Positions 25,466 through 34,522 of a stretch of DNA of 64,000 nt are shown here, one piece after another. The position numbers and the translations under genes are program-made. Origin of the DNA: Rhodobacter sp. CZR27 (GTDB taxonomy: Bacteria > Pseudomonadota > Alphaproteobacteria > Rhodobacterales > Rhodobacteraceae); assembly GCF_002407205.1 (NCBI RefSeq), contig NZ_CP023548.1:1388501-1452500 (forward strand), written 5' to 3'. The notes beneath the pieces were generated by a model, which was not told the DNA's origin, searched no databases, and saw nothing but the letters and a program-made list of their open reading frames with translations. The first letter of the stretch is position 1. Each line of letters starts with the position of its first letter.

Positions 25466-26563
25466 TCACTTCACCGCTTCGGCCACCCGCTCCGACGCCG
25501 CGACCTTCTTCGGCGGCGCGCCCGGCACGATCACGCCGCGGCCGGTGAAGCGGCGGTTCTTGAAGTCGTCGATCGCCGTGTTGATGTCGTCGAGCGCGAA
25601 TTCGGTCTGGTGCATCCTCACCTTGCCGTCCGCATTCAGCTCCATCAGTTCCACCAGTTCGGTGTAGTCGCCGACCAGACTGCCGCCGATGCGGATCTCG
25701 CGCGCGACCAGTTCCAGCGTCGGGATCTCGATGGTGCCGCCATAGCCCACCATGATCAGGTCGCCGCCGTTCTTCAGCAGCTTCCAGCACAGGTTCTCGA
25801 CGCCCAGTTCGCCCACGAAGTCGATCACCACCTTCGCGCCGCCGCCGGTGATCTGGCGCACCTCCTCGATGATGTCCGGCCCGCCCGAGAGCACCTTGTC
25901 CGCCCCCAGTTCCTTGGCCAGGACCTGCGCGCCGGGCTCGCGGTCCACTGCGATCGTCCGGCAGCCGGCCATCTCGTTCAGGACCTGCAGCGCGATATGC
26001 CCGAGGCCCCCCACGCCGAGGATCAGCGCCCATTCGCCGGGGTTCAGCAGCTTCGCCGCCCGCTTCGCCGCCCGATAGGCGGTGATGCCGGCATCGGCCA
26101 TCGGCGCGACCGACAAGGGCGTGATCCCGGTGTTCAGCTTGATCAGCGAGCGTTCGGAGGTCTTGAAATACTCGGCAAAACCGCCGTCTAGTCCGAGACC
26201 GGGAAAGAGACTGTGCTGGCAGTGCATGTCGTGGCCATGCCGGCAGTTCAGGCAGATGCCGCAGGTCCTGAGCGGATGGCAGATCACCGCGTCGCCGGGC
26301 TTGACCGAGGTCACGGCCGAGCCCACGTCCTCGACCCAGCCCGCGTTCTCGTGGCCCATGATGTAGGGCAGGAGGGTCCCGCCCGTGTCCATGAAGTCCT
26401 TCCACACCCCCTCGATGATGTGAAGGTCGGTGCGGCAGAGCCCGGCCGCGCCCACCTTGACGATCACCTCGTCTGGACGCTCGATGGTGGGGGCGGGGAC
26501 GTCCTCGATCTTCAGCCGGACGTTCATCGCGGGGTCGTATTCATAGAGCCTTGCAGCCTTCAT
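25466..26563 (-). CDS. Zinc-dependent NAD(P) alcohol dehydrogenase
   Basis: 365 residues from ATG 26563, with AGGAGG 8 nt upstream. Medium-chain dehydrogenase features: catalytic zinc ligands C43 and H71 (GHEN motif), structural zinc cysteines C101, C104, C107 and C115, and a Rossmann GVGGLGH motif near residue 190. As the last gene of the monooxygenase operon it most likely oxidises the alcohol made by hydroxylation (2-propanol to acetone, or a primary alcohol to the aldehyde). Homologous prm clusters in Rhodococcus and Gordonia also include such a gene. Two hairpins separate it from the chaperonin gene, so its mRNA level may differ from the rest. Confidence 0.92.
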   Translation of the reverse strand: MKAARLYEYDPAMNVRLKIEDVPAPTIERPDEVIVKVGAAGLCRTDLHIIEGVWKDFMDTGGTLLPYIMGHENAGWVEDVGSAVTSVKPGDAVICHPLRTCGICLNCRHGHDMHCQHSLFPGLGLDGGFAEYFKTSERSLIKLNTGITPLSVAPMADAGITAYRAAKRAAKLLNPGEWALILGVGGLGHIALQVLNEMAGCRTIAVDREPGAQVLAKELGADKVLSGGPDIIEEVRQITGGGAKVVIDFVGELGVENLCWKLLKNGGDLIMVGYGGTIEIPTLELVAREIRIGGSLVGDYTELVELMELNADGKVRMHQTEFALDDINTAIDDFKNRRFTGRGVIVPGAPPKKVAASERVAEAVK

Positions 26564-26583
26564 CGGGTTCCTCCTGGAAATCG

Positions 26584-26649
26584 GCTCGCCCTTCCGGCGA
26601 GCGGGTGTCGGGATCGAGGGCGCCCGCCGGGGGAGACGCCGGCGGGCGC
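26584..26649 (-). terminator. Two tandem hairpins between chaperonin and dehydrogenase genes
   Basis: Stem 1 is GCTCGCC/GGCGAGC at 26584-26602 with a 5-nt loop; stem 2 is an 11-bp stem GCGCCCGCCGG/CCGGCGGGCGC at 26620-26649 with an 8-nt loop. They may be a partial terminator or an mRNA-stabilising or processing site inside the operon. Confidence 0.55.
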
Positions 26650-26654
26650 TTGCC

Positions 26655-28286
26655 TCACGGCCGCCCGAGCCGCTCGGCACCGCCGCCGAGGGCGGGACCC
26701 TCGGTCGGATCCTCGACCTGCTCGAAGTGGCCGACGAGGGTCTCGGTGGTCAGGATCAGCGCGGCGACCGAGGCGGCATTCTGCAGCGCCGCGCAGGTGA
26801 CCCGCACCGGGTCGATGATCCCGGCCGCGATCATCTCGCGATACTGGCCCGAGGCCGCGTCGAAGCCGGTGCCGGACTCGGCCTCGGTCACGGCCTTCAC
26901 CACGGCATTCGGGTCGCTGCCGCGGTTCAGCGCGATCCGCGCCAGCGGCCGCGTCAGCACCGAGCGGACCAGCCGCACCCCTTCGGCCACGTCGCCGGAC
27001 AGCCCGGTCAGCGTGTCGAGCACCGGCGCCACCTGCGCAAGCGCCGTTCCGCCGCCCGGCACCACGCCATCCTCGGCGGCGGCGCGCACCGCGTTCAGCG
27101 CATCCTCGACCAGCTGGATCGTGCGCTTCTGCTCCACCGGCGTCACGCCGCCGGCATGGATGATCGCCGTTCCGCCCGAAAGCTTGGCCACCCGTTCGCG
27201 CAGCTTGTCCTGCTCGATGTTCGGGGGGGCGGCCTCATACTGGCGCTGGACCTGCGCCCGGCGGGCGGCGATGGTGGCCGCGCAGCCCTCGCCGCGCAGG
27301 ATGGTGGTGTGGCTCGCGCTGGTCACCACCCGTGCCGCGCCGCCCAGCTGCGCCCGCGTGACCGCCCCGACCTTCTGGCCCAGGTCGCGCGCCAGCACCG
27401 AGCCGCCGGTCAGGATCGCGAGGTCGTCCATCATCGCGCGCCGCCAGTGGCCGTATTCCGGCGGGTGAACCACCAGATACCTCTCGGGCGCCGGCGCCTC
27501 GAGCAGCGAGATCACCACCTCGGGCGAGACCTCCTCGGCGATGACGAGAAGCGGGCGGCCTTCCTCGCGCGCGATGGTACGGGCGGGGTGCAGGTCCTCG
27601 GGGTCGCGGATCTTCTGGTCGGTCATCAGGATCAGCGGCCGGTCGAGATGGGCCTCCATGCTCTCGGTGTCGGTGACCATGTGGTGCGAGAGATAGCCGC
27701 GGTCGAAGGACATGCCCTCGATCACCTCCAGCACCGTCTCGACCGTCACGCCGTATTCGGTGGTGATGACGCCGCTGGTGCCGACGCGCGCATGCGCCTC
27801 GGCCACCAGCGCGCCGAGCGCCTCGTCGGTGGCCGCGATCCGGGCGACGGCGGACAGGATCGCCTCGTCATCGGCGGCAGGGCGGGCGGTTTCCTTCAGC
27901 GCGGCCACCACCCGACCCACGGCAAGCTCGATACCGCGGCACAGGTCCACCGGCTTCGCGCCCTTCTCGGCCAGGATCACCCCCTGCTGGATCATGGCGT
28001 TGGCCAGCACGATGGCGGTCGTGGTGCCGTCGCCGGCCACCTCGTTCGTCTGCATCGAGACCTCGCGCACGACCTGCGCGCCCATGTTCTCGAAGCGGTC
28101 GGGCAGTTCGATCTCCGAGGCGATCGAGACCCCGTCGCGGGTGACGAGGGGCGTGCCCACCGGCCGGTCGATCATGGCGTTCATGCCCTTCGGGCCCAGC
28201 GTCGGCTCGACCGCCGCGGCGAGGCGGGCAACCCCGCGGGCCAGCGCCTTCCGCGCCTCGTGATTGTGCAGCATCTTCTTCGGCAT
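26655..28286 (-). CDS. GroEL-like chaperonin dedicated to the monooxygenase
   Basis: 543 residues. The chaperonin core is clear: VGTPLVTRDGVSIASEIEL, the ATP motif GDGTTT at 85-90 (Asp86 is the catalytic position), and AAAEDGVVPGGGTA near residue 400. It is divergent from housekeeping GroEL (for example TRDGVS instead of TNDGVT), lacks a GGM tail and has no groES beside it. GroEL-like genes in mmo and mim clusters (MmoG, MimG) are known to be needed for a soluble, active hydroxylase large subunit. By position between the MIP18-like gene and the dehydrogenase gene it is very likely the specific folding helper of PrmA. Confidence 0.92.
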   Translation of the reverse strand: MPKKMLHNHEARKALARGVARLAAAVEPTLGPKGMNAMIDRPVGTPLVTRDGVSIASEIELPDRFENMGAQVVREVSMQTNEVAGDGTTTAIVLANAMIQQGVILAEKGAKPVDLCRGIELAVGRVVAALKETARPAADDEAILSAVARIAATDEALGALVAEAHARVGTSGVITTEYGVTVETVLEVIEGMSFDRGYLSHHMVTDTESMEAHLDRPLILMTDQKIRDPEDLHPARTIAREEGRPLLVIAEEVSPEVVISLLEAPAPERYLVVHPPEYGHWRRAMMDDLAILTGGSVLARDLGQKVGAVTRAQLGGAARVVTSASHTTILRGEGCAATIAARRAQVQRQYEAAPPNIEQDKLRERVAKLSGGTAIIHAGGVTPVEQKRTIQLVEDALNAVRAAAEDGVVPGGGTALAQVAPVLDTLTGLSGDVAEGVRLVRSVLTRPLARIALNRGSDPNAVVKAVTEAESGTGFDAASGQYREMIAAGIIDPVRVTCAALQNAASVAALILTTETLVGHFEQVEDPTEGPALGGGAERLGRP

Positions 28287-28349
28287 GGTTGTCCTCCCTG
28301 CGCCGCCGCCTGCGCGGGGCGCGCCTCCTTTGATGATCGGGCGGGCCGC

Positions 28350-29132
28350 TCAGGCGCGGCCGGCAAGGGGTTCGCGCGGCGGAACCCGGTTCAGGATGAA
28401 GTCGATCAGTTCCGGCTCCTCCGGGCTGTCCCGGTATCGTGCGGCCTGAAGCCCCCTGCAGAGCGCGCCGTTGAACTCCATGTTGATCCGGACGGAGCGA
28501 AGGCGGGCCATGTGCGCCGGAAGCGTGGCGGGCGAGAGGGGATCGCCCGCCCAAGTCACGAAGGCCGGATCGCCCGGGGCGGCGGCGCGGAGCGAGTCCC
28601 GCAGGATCGCCCGGTAGCGCGGAAGCTCGGCCGCGGCCGGACCCGAGGTGAAGCGCAGCCGGTCCAGATCGGCCAGCGTCATGGCGCAGATCGCCTCGTC
28701 CGGGACCTGCCGCTCGCGCAGCGCGAGCAGCACGGCCTCCTGCCGGCGCTGGAACGCCTTTTCCTCGAACTTCGCGCGCAGCTCGTCGAGGTCGCCGCCC
28801 TCCTCCTCGGCGAAGACGCAGGCGAAGGGCAGGCCCTCGTTCACGCCGCGGTTCACCTTGTCGGCGAAGAGGTGATCGACCAGCCGCACGCGCACCTGCG
28901 CGACCCATGGCAGCGCGAGGATCTCGCGCCGGATGCCCTCCGCCATCAGGAAGGCGAAGTTGGGCGAGCACCAGTAGGTCGGCAGGCGGAAGTCCACCTC
29001 GACCCGGTCGCGCAGAACCGCAATGCGCTCGATGAAGCCCAGATCCGTCACCGGCTCGTCAAGCTCGGGGTCGGAGACGCGGGCAAGGCGGGCCCAGAGC
29101 TGGGCCCCCTTTCCGGTTGTCGGCGCCTGCAT
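28350..29132 (-). CDS. MIP18/DUF59-like protein of the prm operon
   Basis: 260 residues from ATG 29132, 4 bp after the amidohydrolase stop. The N-terminal 100 residues match the DUF59/MIP18 pattern (VSDPELDEPVTDLGFIERIAV, then FRLPTYWCSPNFAFLMAEGI), known from SufT and PaaD proteins involved in iron-sulfur or metal-centre assembly. The rest is a helical extension with no named motif. A gene of this type lies in the prm clusters of actinobacteria. A role in maturing the di-iron or [2Fe-2S] centres of the monooxygenase is a reasonable inference. Confidence 0.75.
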   Translation of the reverse strand: MQAPTTGKGAQLWARLARVSDPELDEPVTDLGFIERIAVLRDRVEVDFRLPTYWCSPNFAFLMAEGIRREILALPWVAQVRVRLVDHLFADKVNRGVNEGLPFACVFAEEEGGDLDELRAKFEEKAFQRRQEAVLLALRERQVPDEAICAMTLADLDRLRFTSGPAAAELPRYRAILRDSLRAAAPGDPAFVTWAGDPLSPATLPAHMARLRSVRINMEFNGALCRGLQAARYRDSPEEPELIDFILNRVPPREPLAGRA

Positions 29133-29136
29133 CGGC

Positions 29137-30159
29137 CTACTCCGCCGCAGCCAGGACCGGATGGTCCGCGAAGTCGCGCCGCTTGGCCTCGATGTCGATG
29201 CCGTAGAGCCGCGCCGCATTGAGCCCGAGGATCTTTTCCTTGATCTCGTCGGTCAGCTGCACCCCGCGATCGGCGGCGATGTCCTCGGGGATCTGGAAGT
29301 TCCAGAACCGCTCGACCAGCCATTTCGGCGTCCAGATCGCATAATCCGACCCGAAGAGCAGCTTGTCCGGCCCGAGCCAGAACAGAAGCTCGGCCATCAC
29401 CTCGGCGAAGTAGCGCGGGCGGGTGTGGATGAACGGGAGCGCCACGGCAAGGCCGCCGTAGACATTGGTCTCCTGCACCGCGATCCAGCAGAAGTCGTCC
29501 AGCCGCGGCAGGCCGCAGTGCTCCACGATCCAGTTCAGCCCCTGGAAGTCGGTCGCCGCATCGTCCACGTCGCCCACCGAGAAGCTGTCCTTGGACAGGG
29601 GAATGATCGTCGGGCCCTTGTGGACATGCATGTTGCGGATGCCGAGCTTTTCGCACAACTCGAAGCACTTGTAGGCGGCGGGGTCGGTCAGCTTCCAGCC
29701 GCGGCTGTCGCCGTGCCATTCGGCGGTGTAGAGCTTGACGCCCTGGATGTCGTGCGTCTCCTTCATGTAGTGGATGTATTCCAGCGCCTTCTCGCCGTCG
29801 CGCGGATCGAAGGCGCCATTGACGATGAAGCGGCCGGGATTGCGCGCGGCCATCCTGGCAGAGCGCTCGATGCAGCCGAAGCCGGTCTTGTAGAAATCGC
29901 CGAGCACGGTCGTCTGGATGATCGCCATGTCGTCGGGGCCGTCCACGAACAGGTCGCGGTAGATGTCATCCTCGGAACATTTTTCGAAGCGGGACTTGTC
30001 CCACTGTTCGTCCTTCGGGCTCAGCGCGGAATGATAGGCATAGAAGCAGTCGATGAACTGCTTGCCGTGGATGTTGGCCTGGTTCTCGGGGCTGCCGTCC
30101 CAGAAATGGGTGTGGGCATCCACGACGAAGATCTCGCGGCCGTCAGCGGTGCGGTACAT
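29137..30159 (-). CDS. Amidohydrolase-family protein of the prm operon
   Basis: 340 residues. The N-terminus has VDAHTHFWDGSPE, the metal-binding HxH start of amidohydrolase-2 proteins; further along are IVNGAFDPRDG, VKLYTAEWH, MHVHKGPTI and a late FGSDYAIWTP motif carrying the conserved Asp. The fold is a TIM barrel with one or two metal ions. Genes of this type are found next to prmD in propane monooxygenase clusters, where the substrate is not established. It could act on a downstream product or help metal loading. Confidence 0.85.
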   Translation of the reverse strand: MYRTADGREIFVVDAHTHFWDGSPENQANIHGKQFIDCFYAYHSALSPKDEQWDKSRFEKCSEDDIYRDLFVDGPDDMAIIQTTVLGDFYKTGFGCIERSARMAARNPGRFIVNGAFDPRDGEKALEYIHYMKETHDIQGVKLYTAEWHGDSRGWKLTDPAAYKCFELCEKLGIRNMHVHKGPTIIPLSKDSFSVGDVDDAATDFQGLNWIVEHCGLPRLDDFCWIAVQETNVYGGLAVALPFIHTRPRYFAEVMAELLFWLGPDKLLFGSDYAIWTPKWLVERFWNFQIPEDIAADRGVQLTDEIKEKILGLNAARLYGIDIEAKRRDFADHPVLAAAE

Positions 30160-30188
30160 GTCTTCCTCCCTGTCAACTCGATGGGGCA

Positions 30189-30210
30189 GGGCGGGCCGGG
30201 CGGCCCGCCC
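30189..30210 (-). terminator. Hairpin between prmD and the amidohydrolase gene
   Basis: A perfect 9-bp stem (GGGCGGGCC with GGCCCGCCC) and 4-nt loop, just after the prmD stop. It may attenuate or protect the upstream prmABCD message. Confidence 0.5.
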
Positions 30211-30217
30211 GGATCGG

Positions 30218-30586
30218 TCAGATGTATTCGAACACCTCGTCCATGTTTCCGAACAGGATCACGGTATTGTCGTCCACCCGGACCATGCGGCCGTAGTGGG
30301 TCGAGGTGTTCACCTCGAACATCTCGGCCGTCATCTCCTTGCCGAGGAACTCGCTGATCTCGTCCATCTTGAAGATCAGCTTGCCCTCGCCGTCGATGCG
30401 GATCAGCGCCGGGTTGTAGGTGACGGTCACCTTCGGATCCTGGTCCATGAACTCGGCGATGGCGCGCGCCTCGACCGAGTCATTCATGGTGACGCCGCAC
30501 TGGTGCGAGATCGTCTGCTCGAAGGTGATGTCTTTCATCGACTTGAAGATGTTGGACTTGGTGCTGTCGCGGGCTGCAACGGACAT
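30218..30586 (-). CDS. prmD: Monooxygenase coupling (effector) protein PrmD
   Basis: 122 residues. It matches the MmoB/DmpM effector family: QTISHQCGVTMNDSVEARAI, VTVTYNPALIRIDGEGKLIF and MDEISEFLGKEMTAEMFEV followed by the HYGRMVRVDDN segment. Effector proteins bind the hydroxylase without cofactors and tune its oxygen reactivity. It lies 11 bp after prmC. The order A-B-C-D equals that of propane monooxygenases of Gordonia and Rhodococcus. Confidence 0.93.
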   Translation of the reverse strand: MSVAARDSTKSNIFKSMKDITFEQTISHQCGVTMNDSVEARAIAEFMDQDPKVTVTYNPALIRIDGEGKLIFKMDEISEFLGKEMTAEMFEVNTSTHYGRMVRVDDNTVILFGNMDEVFEYI

Positions 30587-30597
30587 GTCACGTCTCC

Positions 30598-31656
30598 TTA
30601 GCGGGAAAGGCCGAGTTCGCCGAGAATCCGCTCCAGCCGCTCGTGCGAGACGGCCCGGACATCCTCGAAGCTCACGGGTTTGGAGTGGGGCTGCGACCAG
30701 ATCGGCTGAAGCGCCGCCGCCGCGCGGTCGGCCAGCGCGGCATGCCTGCCGATCCAGGCCTGGAACAGCGCCCGGTTCGCCTCGCCGTGCTGCTCGTCAT
30801 TGGCCAGCAGATACATCAGGTCGATGGTGTTCGCGAGGTTGCGCTCGTAATCCGCCTCGGCCGCCGAGATCACCGGGGGGGTGATGAAGTCGTTGTTGGC
30901 CGCCGCCGCCTGCATCAGGAAGCCCGAGCGGAACAGCTCGCCCACCAGCGGCTCGAAGATCAGGTTGATCGCGAAATACTGCTCCAGGTAATCCTCGGTC
31001 CCCATGATGGTCTCGACCGCCTCGCGGCAGGGCTGCCAGACCGGATCGTCAAGCCAGGCGCGCTTGCCGGCCTCGTCGTCCCAGCCCTCGATGTCCATGC
31101 CGATCTCGGCCAGATACAGCGTGATGTCCTGCGCGAGCCGCATCTTGTAGGAGGCGTTGGTCAGCGTCGCGTTGTTGATCATCTGCGTGTAGCCGTAGCG
31201 CTGCGCCTGCATCAGCGAGGTGCCGAGCCCGAACTCCGCGTGCTTCCAGGCGCCCAGATGGGTCTGGAGGATCTTGACCCAGGCGCGGTCGAAGGCGCGG
31301 GGCGCGCCGGCCTTGCGGGCATTCGCAATCACCGACTGCACCATGGTCTCGATCTTCGACTGGCGCTGGTAATGCGTGCGCTCCCACTCCTGGTCCGGCG
31401 CGCGGAAGGCGTGCCAGTTCGAGCTGCGGGCATGGGTGTTGTCCTTGGTATAGGCGCCCTTGCCGTTCGAGAAGCTGATGATCCAGTCCTGGATCAGGTA
31501 GCGTTCGGGATCGGGCTGGACGTCGCAGGTCACGTCCTCGTAGTGGGTGGCCCGCTTGCCGCGCGGCTCGAAGTAGTTGTAGCGCCGGCTGGCGGAGCCC
31601 GCGAAGATCGCCGCTCCCGCGGCGCCCGAGCCCACCGAACTCGAAAGTGCTGGCAT
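30598..31656 (-). CDS. prmC: Propane-type monooxygenase hydroxylase small (beta) subunit PrmC
   Basis: 352 residues with the ferritin-like fold of di-iron hydroxylase beta subunits. Features: RRYNYFEPRGKRATHYEDVT near residue 25, WERTHYQRQSKIE, QTHLGAWKHAEFGLG and the aromatic-rich LEQYFAINLIFEPLVGELF segment. It has no iron ligands of its own, as expected for beta subunits. It pairs with PrmA in the hydroxylase. Closest in pattern to propane and phenol/ketone monooxygenases (Prm, Mim), not to toluene monooxygenases. Confidence 0.93.
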   Translation of the reverse strand: MPALSSSVGSGAAGAAIFAGSASRRYNYFEPRGKRATHYEDVTCDVQPDPERYLIQDWIISFSNGKGAYTKDNTHARSSNWHAFRAPDQEWERTHYQRQSKIETMVQSVIANARKAGAPRAFDRAWVKILQTHLGAWKHAEFGLGTSLMQAQRYGYTQMINNATLTNASYKMRLAQDITLYLAEIGMDIEGWDDEAGKRAWLDDPVWQPCREAVETIMGTEDYLEQYFAINLIFEPLVGELFRSGFLMQAAAANNDFITPPVISAAEADYERNLANTIDLMYLLANDEQHGEANRALFQAWIGRHAALADRAAAALQPIWSQPHSKPVSFEDVRAVSHERLERILGELGLSR

Positions 31657-31686
31657 TGGTCTTCCTCCCTGGTGAAATGGCCGGCG

Positions 31687-32781
31687 TCAGTGTCCCGATG
31701 CGCCGGAGGTTGTGGTGAAGCGGTCGAAGAAGATGCGATCGCTGTCGAAATCGAGCATGAAGAGCACGGGCTGCAGCGCGTCGATCATCGGCGGCGGCCC
31801 GCAGGCATAGACGTCGCCCTGGCCCTCGATCCCTTCCTCGCGCAGGATGCGAGAGACCGCCTCGTGGACGAAGCCGCGCTCGCCCTCCCAGCCGCAATCC
31901 ACGGCGGCATGCGACAGGACCGGGATGAAGCGGACGGAGGGGTGCGCCGCCGTCAGGGCCCCGATCTCCTCGAGATGGAAAAGATCCTCGGGCGTGCGGG
32001 CTCCGTAGAAGAACAGCACCTCGCGATCCTCGCCGCTTTCCACGTGATCCTGCAGGATCGACCAGACCGGCGACATGCCCGAGCCCGCGCCGACAAGGAT
32101 CACCGGTCCTTCGCGCCCTTCGCGCCGGAAGCACATCCCGTAGGGTCCGGTGACGGAGACGGAGGCCCCGAGCCGGATTCCCCCGCTGTCGAGCTGGTTC
32201 GAGAACTTCCCGTCGGGGTATTTCTTGATGATGAAGCGCAGTTTCTGGGTTTCGCCCGGCGGATTTGCCATGGAGAACGACCGCGTAATCGTCTCCCCTT
32301 CTTCGGTGGTGACGGTGATGTCGACATACTGTCCGGCCCAGAATTTCAGGGGGGCGTCGATCTCGATCTCGACCCCGCGGATGTCGTGGGTGAGGGCGCC
32401 GAAGCCGGTGATGCGGCCGGCGAAGGTTCTCACCGGGATCGACTTGGACAGGACCTCCTCGTCATAGTTCAGCAGGTCGATCGTCAGGTCGTCGAAGGGC
32501 CTCGCGCGGCACATCAGGATGTGGCCGCTGTCGCGCTCGCCGTCGTTGAGCGCGAAGGTGGAATACTTCAGCATGTCCACCTCGCCCTCGACCAGCACGC
32601 ATTTGCAGGCCGAGCACTGGCCCTCCTTGCAGCCATGCGGCAGCGCGATGCCCTGCCGGAAGGCGGCATCGAGCACGGTCTCGTCCTCGCGCACCTCGAA
32701 TTCCACGCCCACCGGTTCGAGCCGCACGGTGTGGGTCTCGACCGCGGTCTCGGGTCGCTTCGCTGCGGTATGAACGCCCAT
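31687..32781 (-). CDS. prmB: Monooxygenase reductase PrmB
   Basis: 364 residues. N-terminal plant-type [2Fe-2S] ferredoxin with C51, C56, C59 and C91. Then an FAD-binding domain with the RSFSMANPPG motif near residue 168 and an NAD-binding domain with GAGSGMSPVWSIL near residue 245, ending in a CGPPPMID motif. It passes electrons from NADH to the hydroxylase di-iron centre. It sits 73 bp after prmA, separated by a GC-rich hairpin. Confidence 0.94.
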   Translation of the reverse strand: MGVHTAAKRPETAVETHTVRLEPVGVEFEVREDETVLDAAFRQGIALPHGCKEGQCSACKCVLVEGEVDMLKYSTFALNDGERDSGHILMCRARPFDDLTIDLLNYDEEVLSKSIPVRTFAGRITGFGALTHDIRGVEIEIDAPLKFWAGQYVDITVTTEEGETITRSFSMANPPGETQKLRFIIKKYPDGKFSNQLDSGGIRLGASVSVTGPYGMCFRREGREGPVILVGAGSGMSPVWSILQDHVESGEDREVLFFYGARTPEDLFHLEEIGALTAAHPSVRFIPVLSHAAVDCGWEGERGFVHEAVSRILREEGIEGQGDVYACGPPPMIDALQPVLFMLDFDSDRIFFDRFTTTSGASGH

Positions 32782-32823
32782 TCGGTTCGGCCTCCCTGCC
32801 GTCCGTTCGTGTCGTCTGAGGAA

Positions 32824-32843
32824 GGGGGCCGTCGCCGGCCCCC
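32824..32843 (-). terminator. Hairpin between prmA and prmB
   Basis: A 7-bp stem GGGGGCC/GGCCCCC with loop GTCGCC, directly downstream of the prmA stop. It may raise the prmA transcript over the rest by partial termination or 3' protection. Confidence 0.5.
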
Positions 32844-32854
32844 CGGGATCGCGG

Positions 32855-34522
32855 TCAGTGGCAGGGATTGATGGTGAAGCCCGCGCGGTAGTCGGCGAGG
32901 TGCTTCTCGCGCGCCTCGGGGCTCATCTCGCGCAGGAGGGTGAGCGGCGAGAGCAGCGTGTGGCCGCGCACGTCGTCGAGCGTCCACATGTCCTTGTCGT
33001 CGAAGCGCAGGTGCGGCTGCGGCGTCAGCGTCTTGCCATCGTCGCGGACGAAGTTCAGGTCCTTGATCGCATCGGCGAGATCCCAGCCGTGATAGAGCGT
33101 CTCCCACTCGCGCTTGCCCGAGAAGCGGCCCATCGCGGGGGTCGGCCGGCCCTGGTATTCGTCGGCGAAGGCCTCGACGGCGGTCCAGCGGTCCAGCTCA
33201 TGCGCGAAGGTGTGCAACTGTCCGTCGATCTCGTCCACCACCATGTCCTCGCGGATCAGGCAGGGCACGAGGCAGGACCAGCAGCGGTGCGGATAGACGT
33301 AGCCCACTTCCTCGTTGAAGGTGATGATCTTCTGCCCGGGCTTCGAGAGCTTCGCATACCAGCGCCAGAACTCGCCGAACTCGGCATACCAGCCCGGATA
33401 CTTGTGCTCGAACCACTCGAAGTCCTTGTCGGTCTGGGCCTCGATCCGCCAGAAGTTCACCGGCCACCCCACCGCGAAGAACTGCGCGACCTTGTGGACG
33501 TAGTGCTTCTTGGTGATCCGGTTCCACGCCTCCTGCACGTCGTCGTGGTGCACCTTGATGCCGTATTTCTCGAGCGGCAGCATGTAGGTGCGGTAGTAGT
33601 CCTCGAAGATCCAGCGGTGCCACATCTCCGCGTAGGACTCCTTGTCCTTGTCGCGGTTGGTGGTGCCGTATTCGATGAAGGTGCCGATGGCCGCATCGAC
33701 GATCGCGTGGTTCTGCCAGAAGGCGTAGCGCAGGTCGCGTTCCAGCAGCAGGTGGTTCTCGGGCTCCTTCAACGCGGCCATCAGCAGCGAGTGGCCGTTG
33801 CCGATGTGGCGGCTCTCGTCCGATTGAACGGACAGGAAAACCGTCGGCAGCGCATAGTCGCCGTTGCGCGCGGCTTCCGAGGGCATGGCGACGAACAGCG
33901 TGTTTGTGAAGGCGGTCTCGGCCACGACCGTCAGATACATGCAGGCCGCGGTCATCGTGTCGCCGGTGATGAAGCCCTCGCCGAACTGCCGCCCGATGGT
34001 GGTGGCGTAGCACTTCCCGAACGCCTCTTCGGTAATGTCGAAGCCAGCCGGGTCGATGTAGTTCTCCATATACCACTTCTTCAGGTTCATCTGGATCGTG
34101 GAATGGCGGAACTCATCGACCATCTGCATGGTAAAGCCGGTGCGCAGGTCCTCGCCGGGCGCGAGGCGGGCGACCATGGCCATCGACCGCGCGGCCGAGA
34201 TCTCGGGGAAGGGGATGATCGCCAGGAACAGCTTCATCCACTCGACCCAGCGCGGCTCGACATTGCGGAACATGTCGCCGCGCAGCGCCGCATCCAGCGC
34301 GCCATAGACGCGGTTGTCCTTTTCCTCCTGCATCGGGAAATACGAGCGCAGCACCTGCTTCATCGGATCGCGCGGCGCCTTGGCGATCTTGTAGTCGGTC
34401 GGGAAGGTCGCCGCCTCCTGGACGTAGGTCGGGTTCCAGCCGAGGTCGGAAATCCTTTTCGTTGCCTCGCCGACGGAGATCCCGCGTTGCGAGGTGATCT
34501 TGTTCAGCGTCAAAGACGTCAT
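32855..34522 (-). CDS. prmA: Propane-type monooxygenase hydroxylase large (alpha) subunit PrmA
   Basis: 555 residues from ATG 34522, with GGAGG 8 nt upstream. All six di-iron ligands can be placed: E107 (IPFPEIS), E137 and H140 (DEFRH), E202 (AETAFTN), E236 and H239 (DESRH). Each is offset by exactly 7 from the soluble methane monooxygenase numbering. The sequence is very close in pattern to actinobacterial PrmA and MimA (for example YFPMQEEKDNRVYGA, WFEHKYPGWY, CWSCLVPCLIRED). It hydroxylates short alkanes, probably propane at C2, and perhaps acetone or phenol as Mim enzymes do. Substrate cannot be read from sequence. The transcript probably starts near 34712 from a sigma54 promoter. Confidence 0.95.
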   Translation of the reverse strand: MTSLTLNKITSQRGISVGEATKRISDLGWNPTYVQEAATFPTDYKIAKAPRDPMKQVLRSYFPMQEEKDNRVYGALDAALRGDMFRNVEPRWVEWMKLFLAIIPFPEISAARSMAMVARLAPGEDLRTGFTMQMVDEFRHSTIQMNLKKWYMENYIDPAGFDITEEAFGKCYATTIGRQFGEGFITGDTMTAACMYLTVVAETAFTNTLFVAMPSEAARNGDYALPTVFLSVQSDESRHIGNGHSLLMAALKEPENHLLLERDLRYAFWQNHAIVDAAIGTFIEYGTTNRDKDKESYAEMWHRWIFEDYYRTYMLPLEKYGIKVHHDDVQEAWNRITKKHYVHKVAQFFAVGWPVNFWRIEAQTDKDFEWFEHKYPGWYAEFGEFWRWYAKLSKPGQKIITFNEEVGYVYPHRCWSCLVPCLIREDMVVDEIDGQLHTFAHELDRWTAVEAFADEYQGRPTPAMGRFSGKREWETLYHGWDLADAIKDLNFVRDDGKTLTPQPHLRFDDKDMWTLDDVRGHTLLSPLTLLREMSPEAREKHLADYRAGFTINPCH

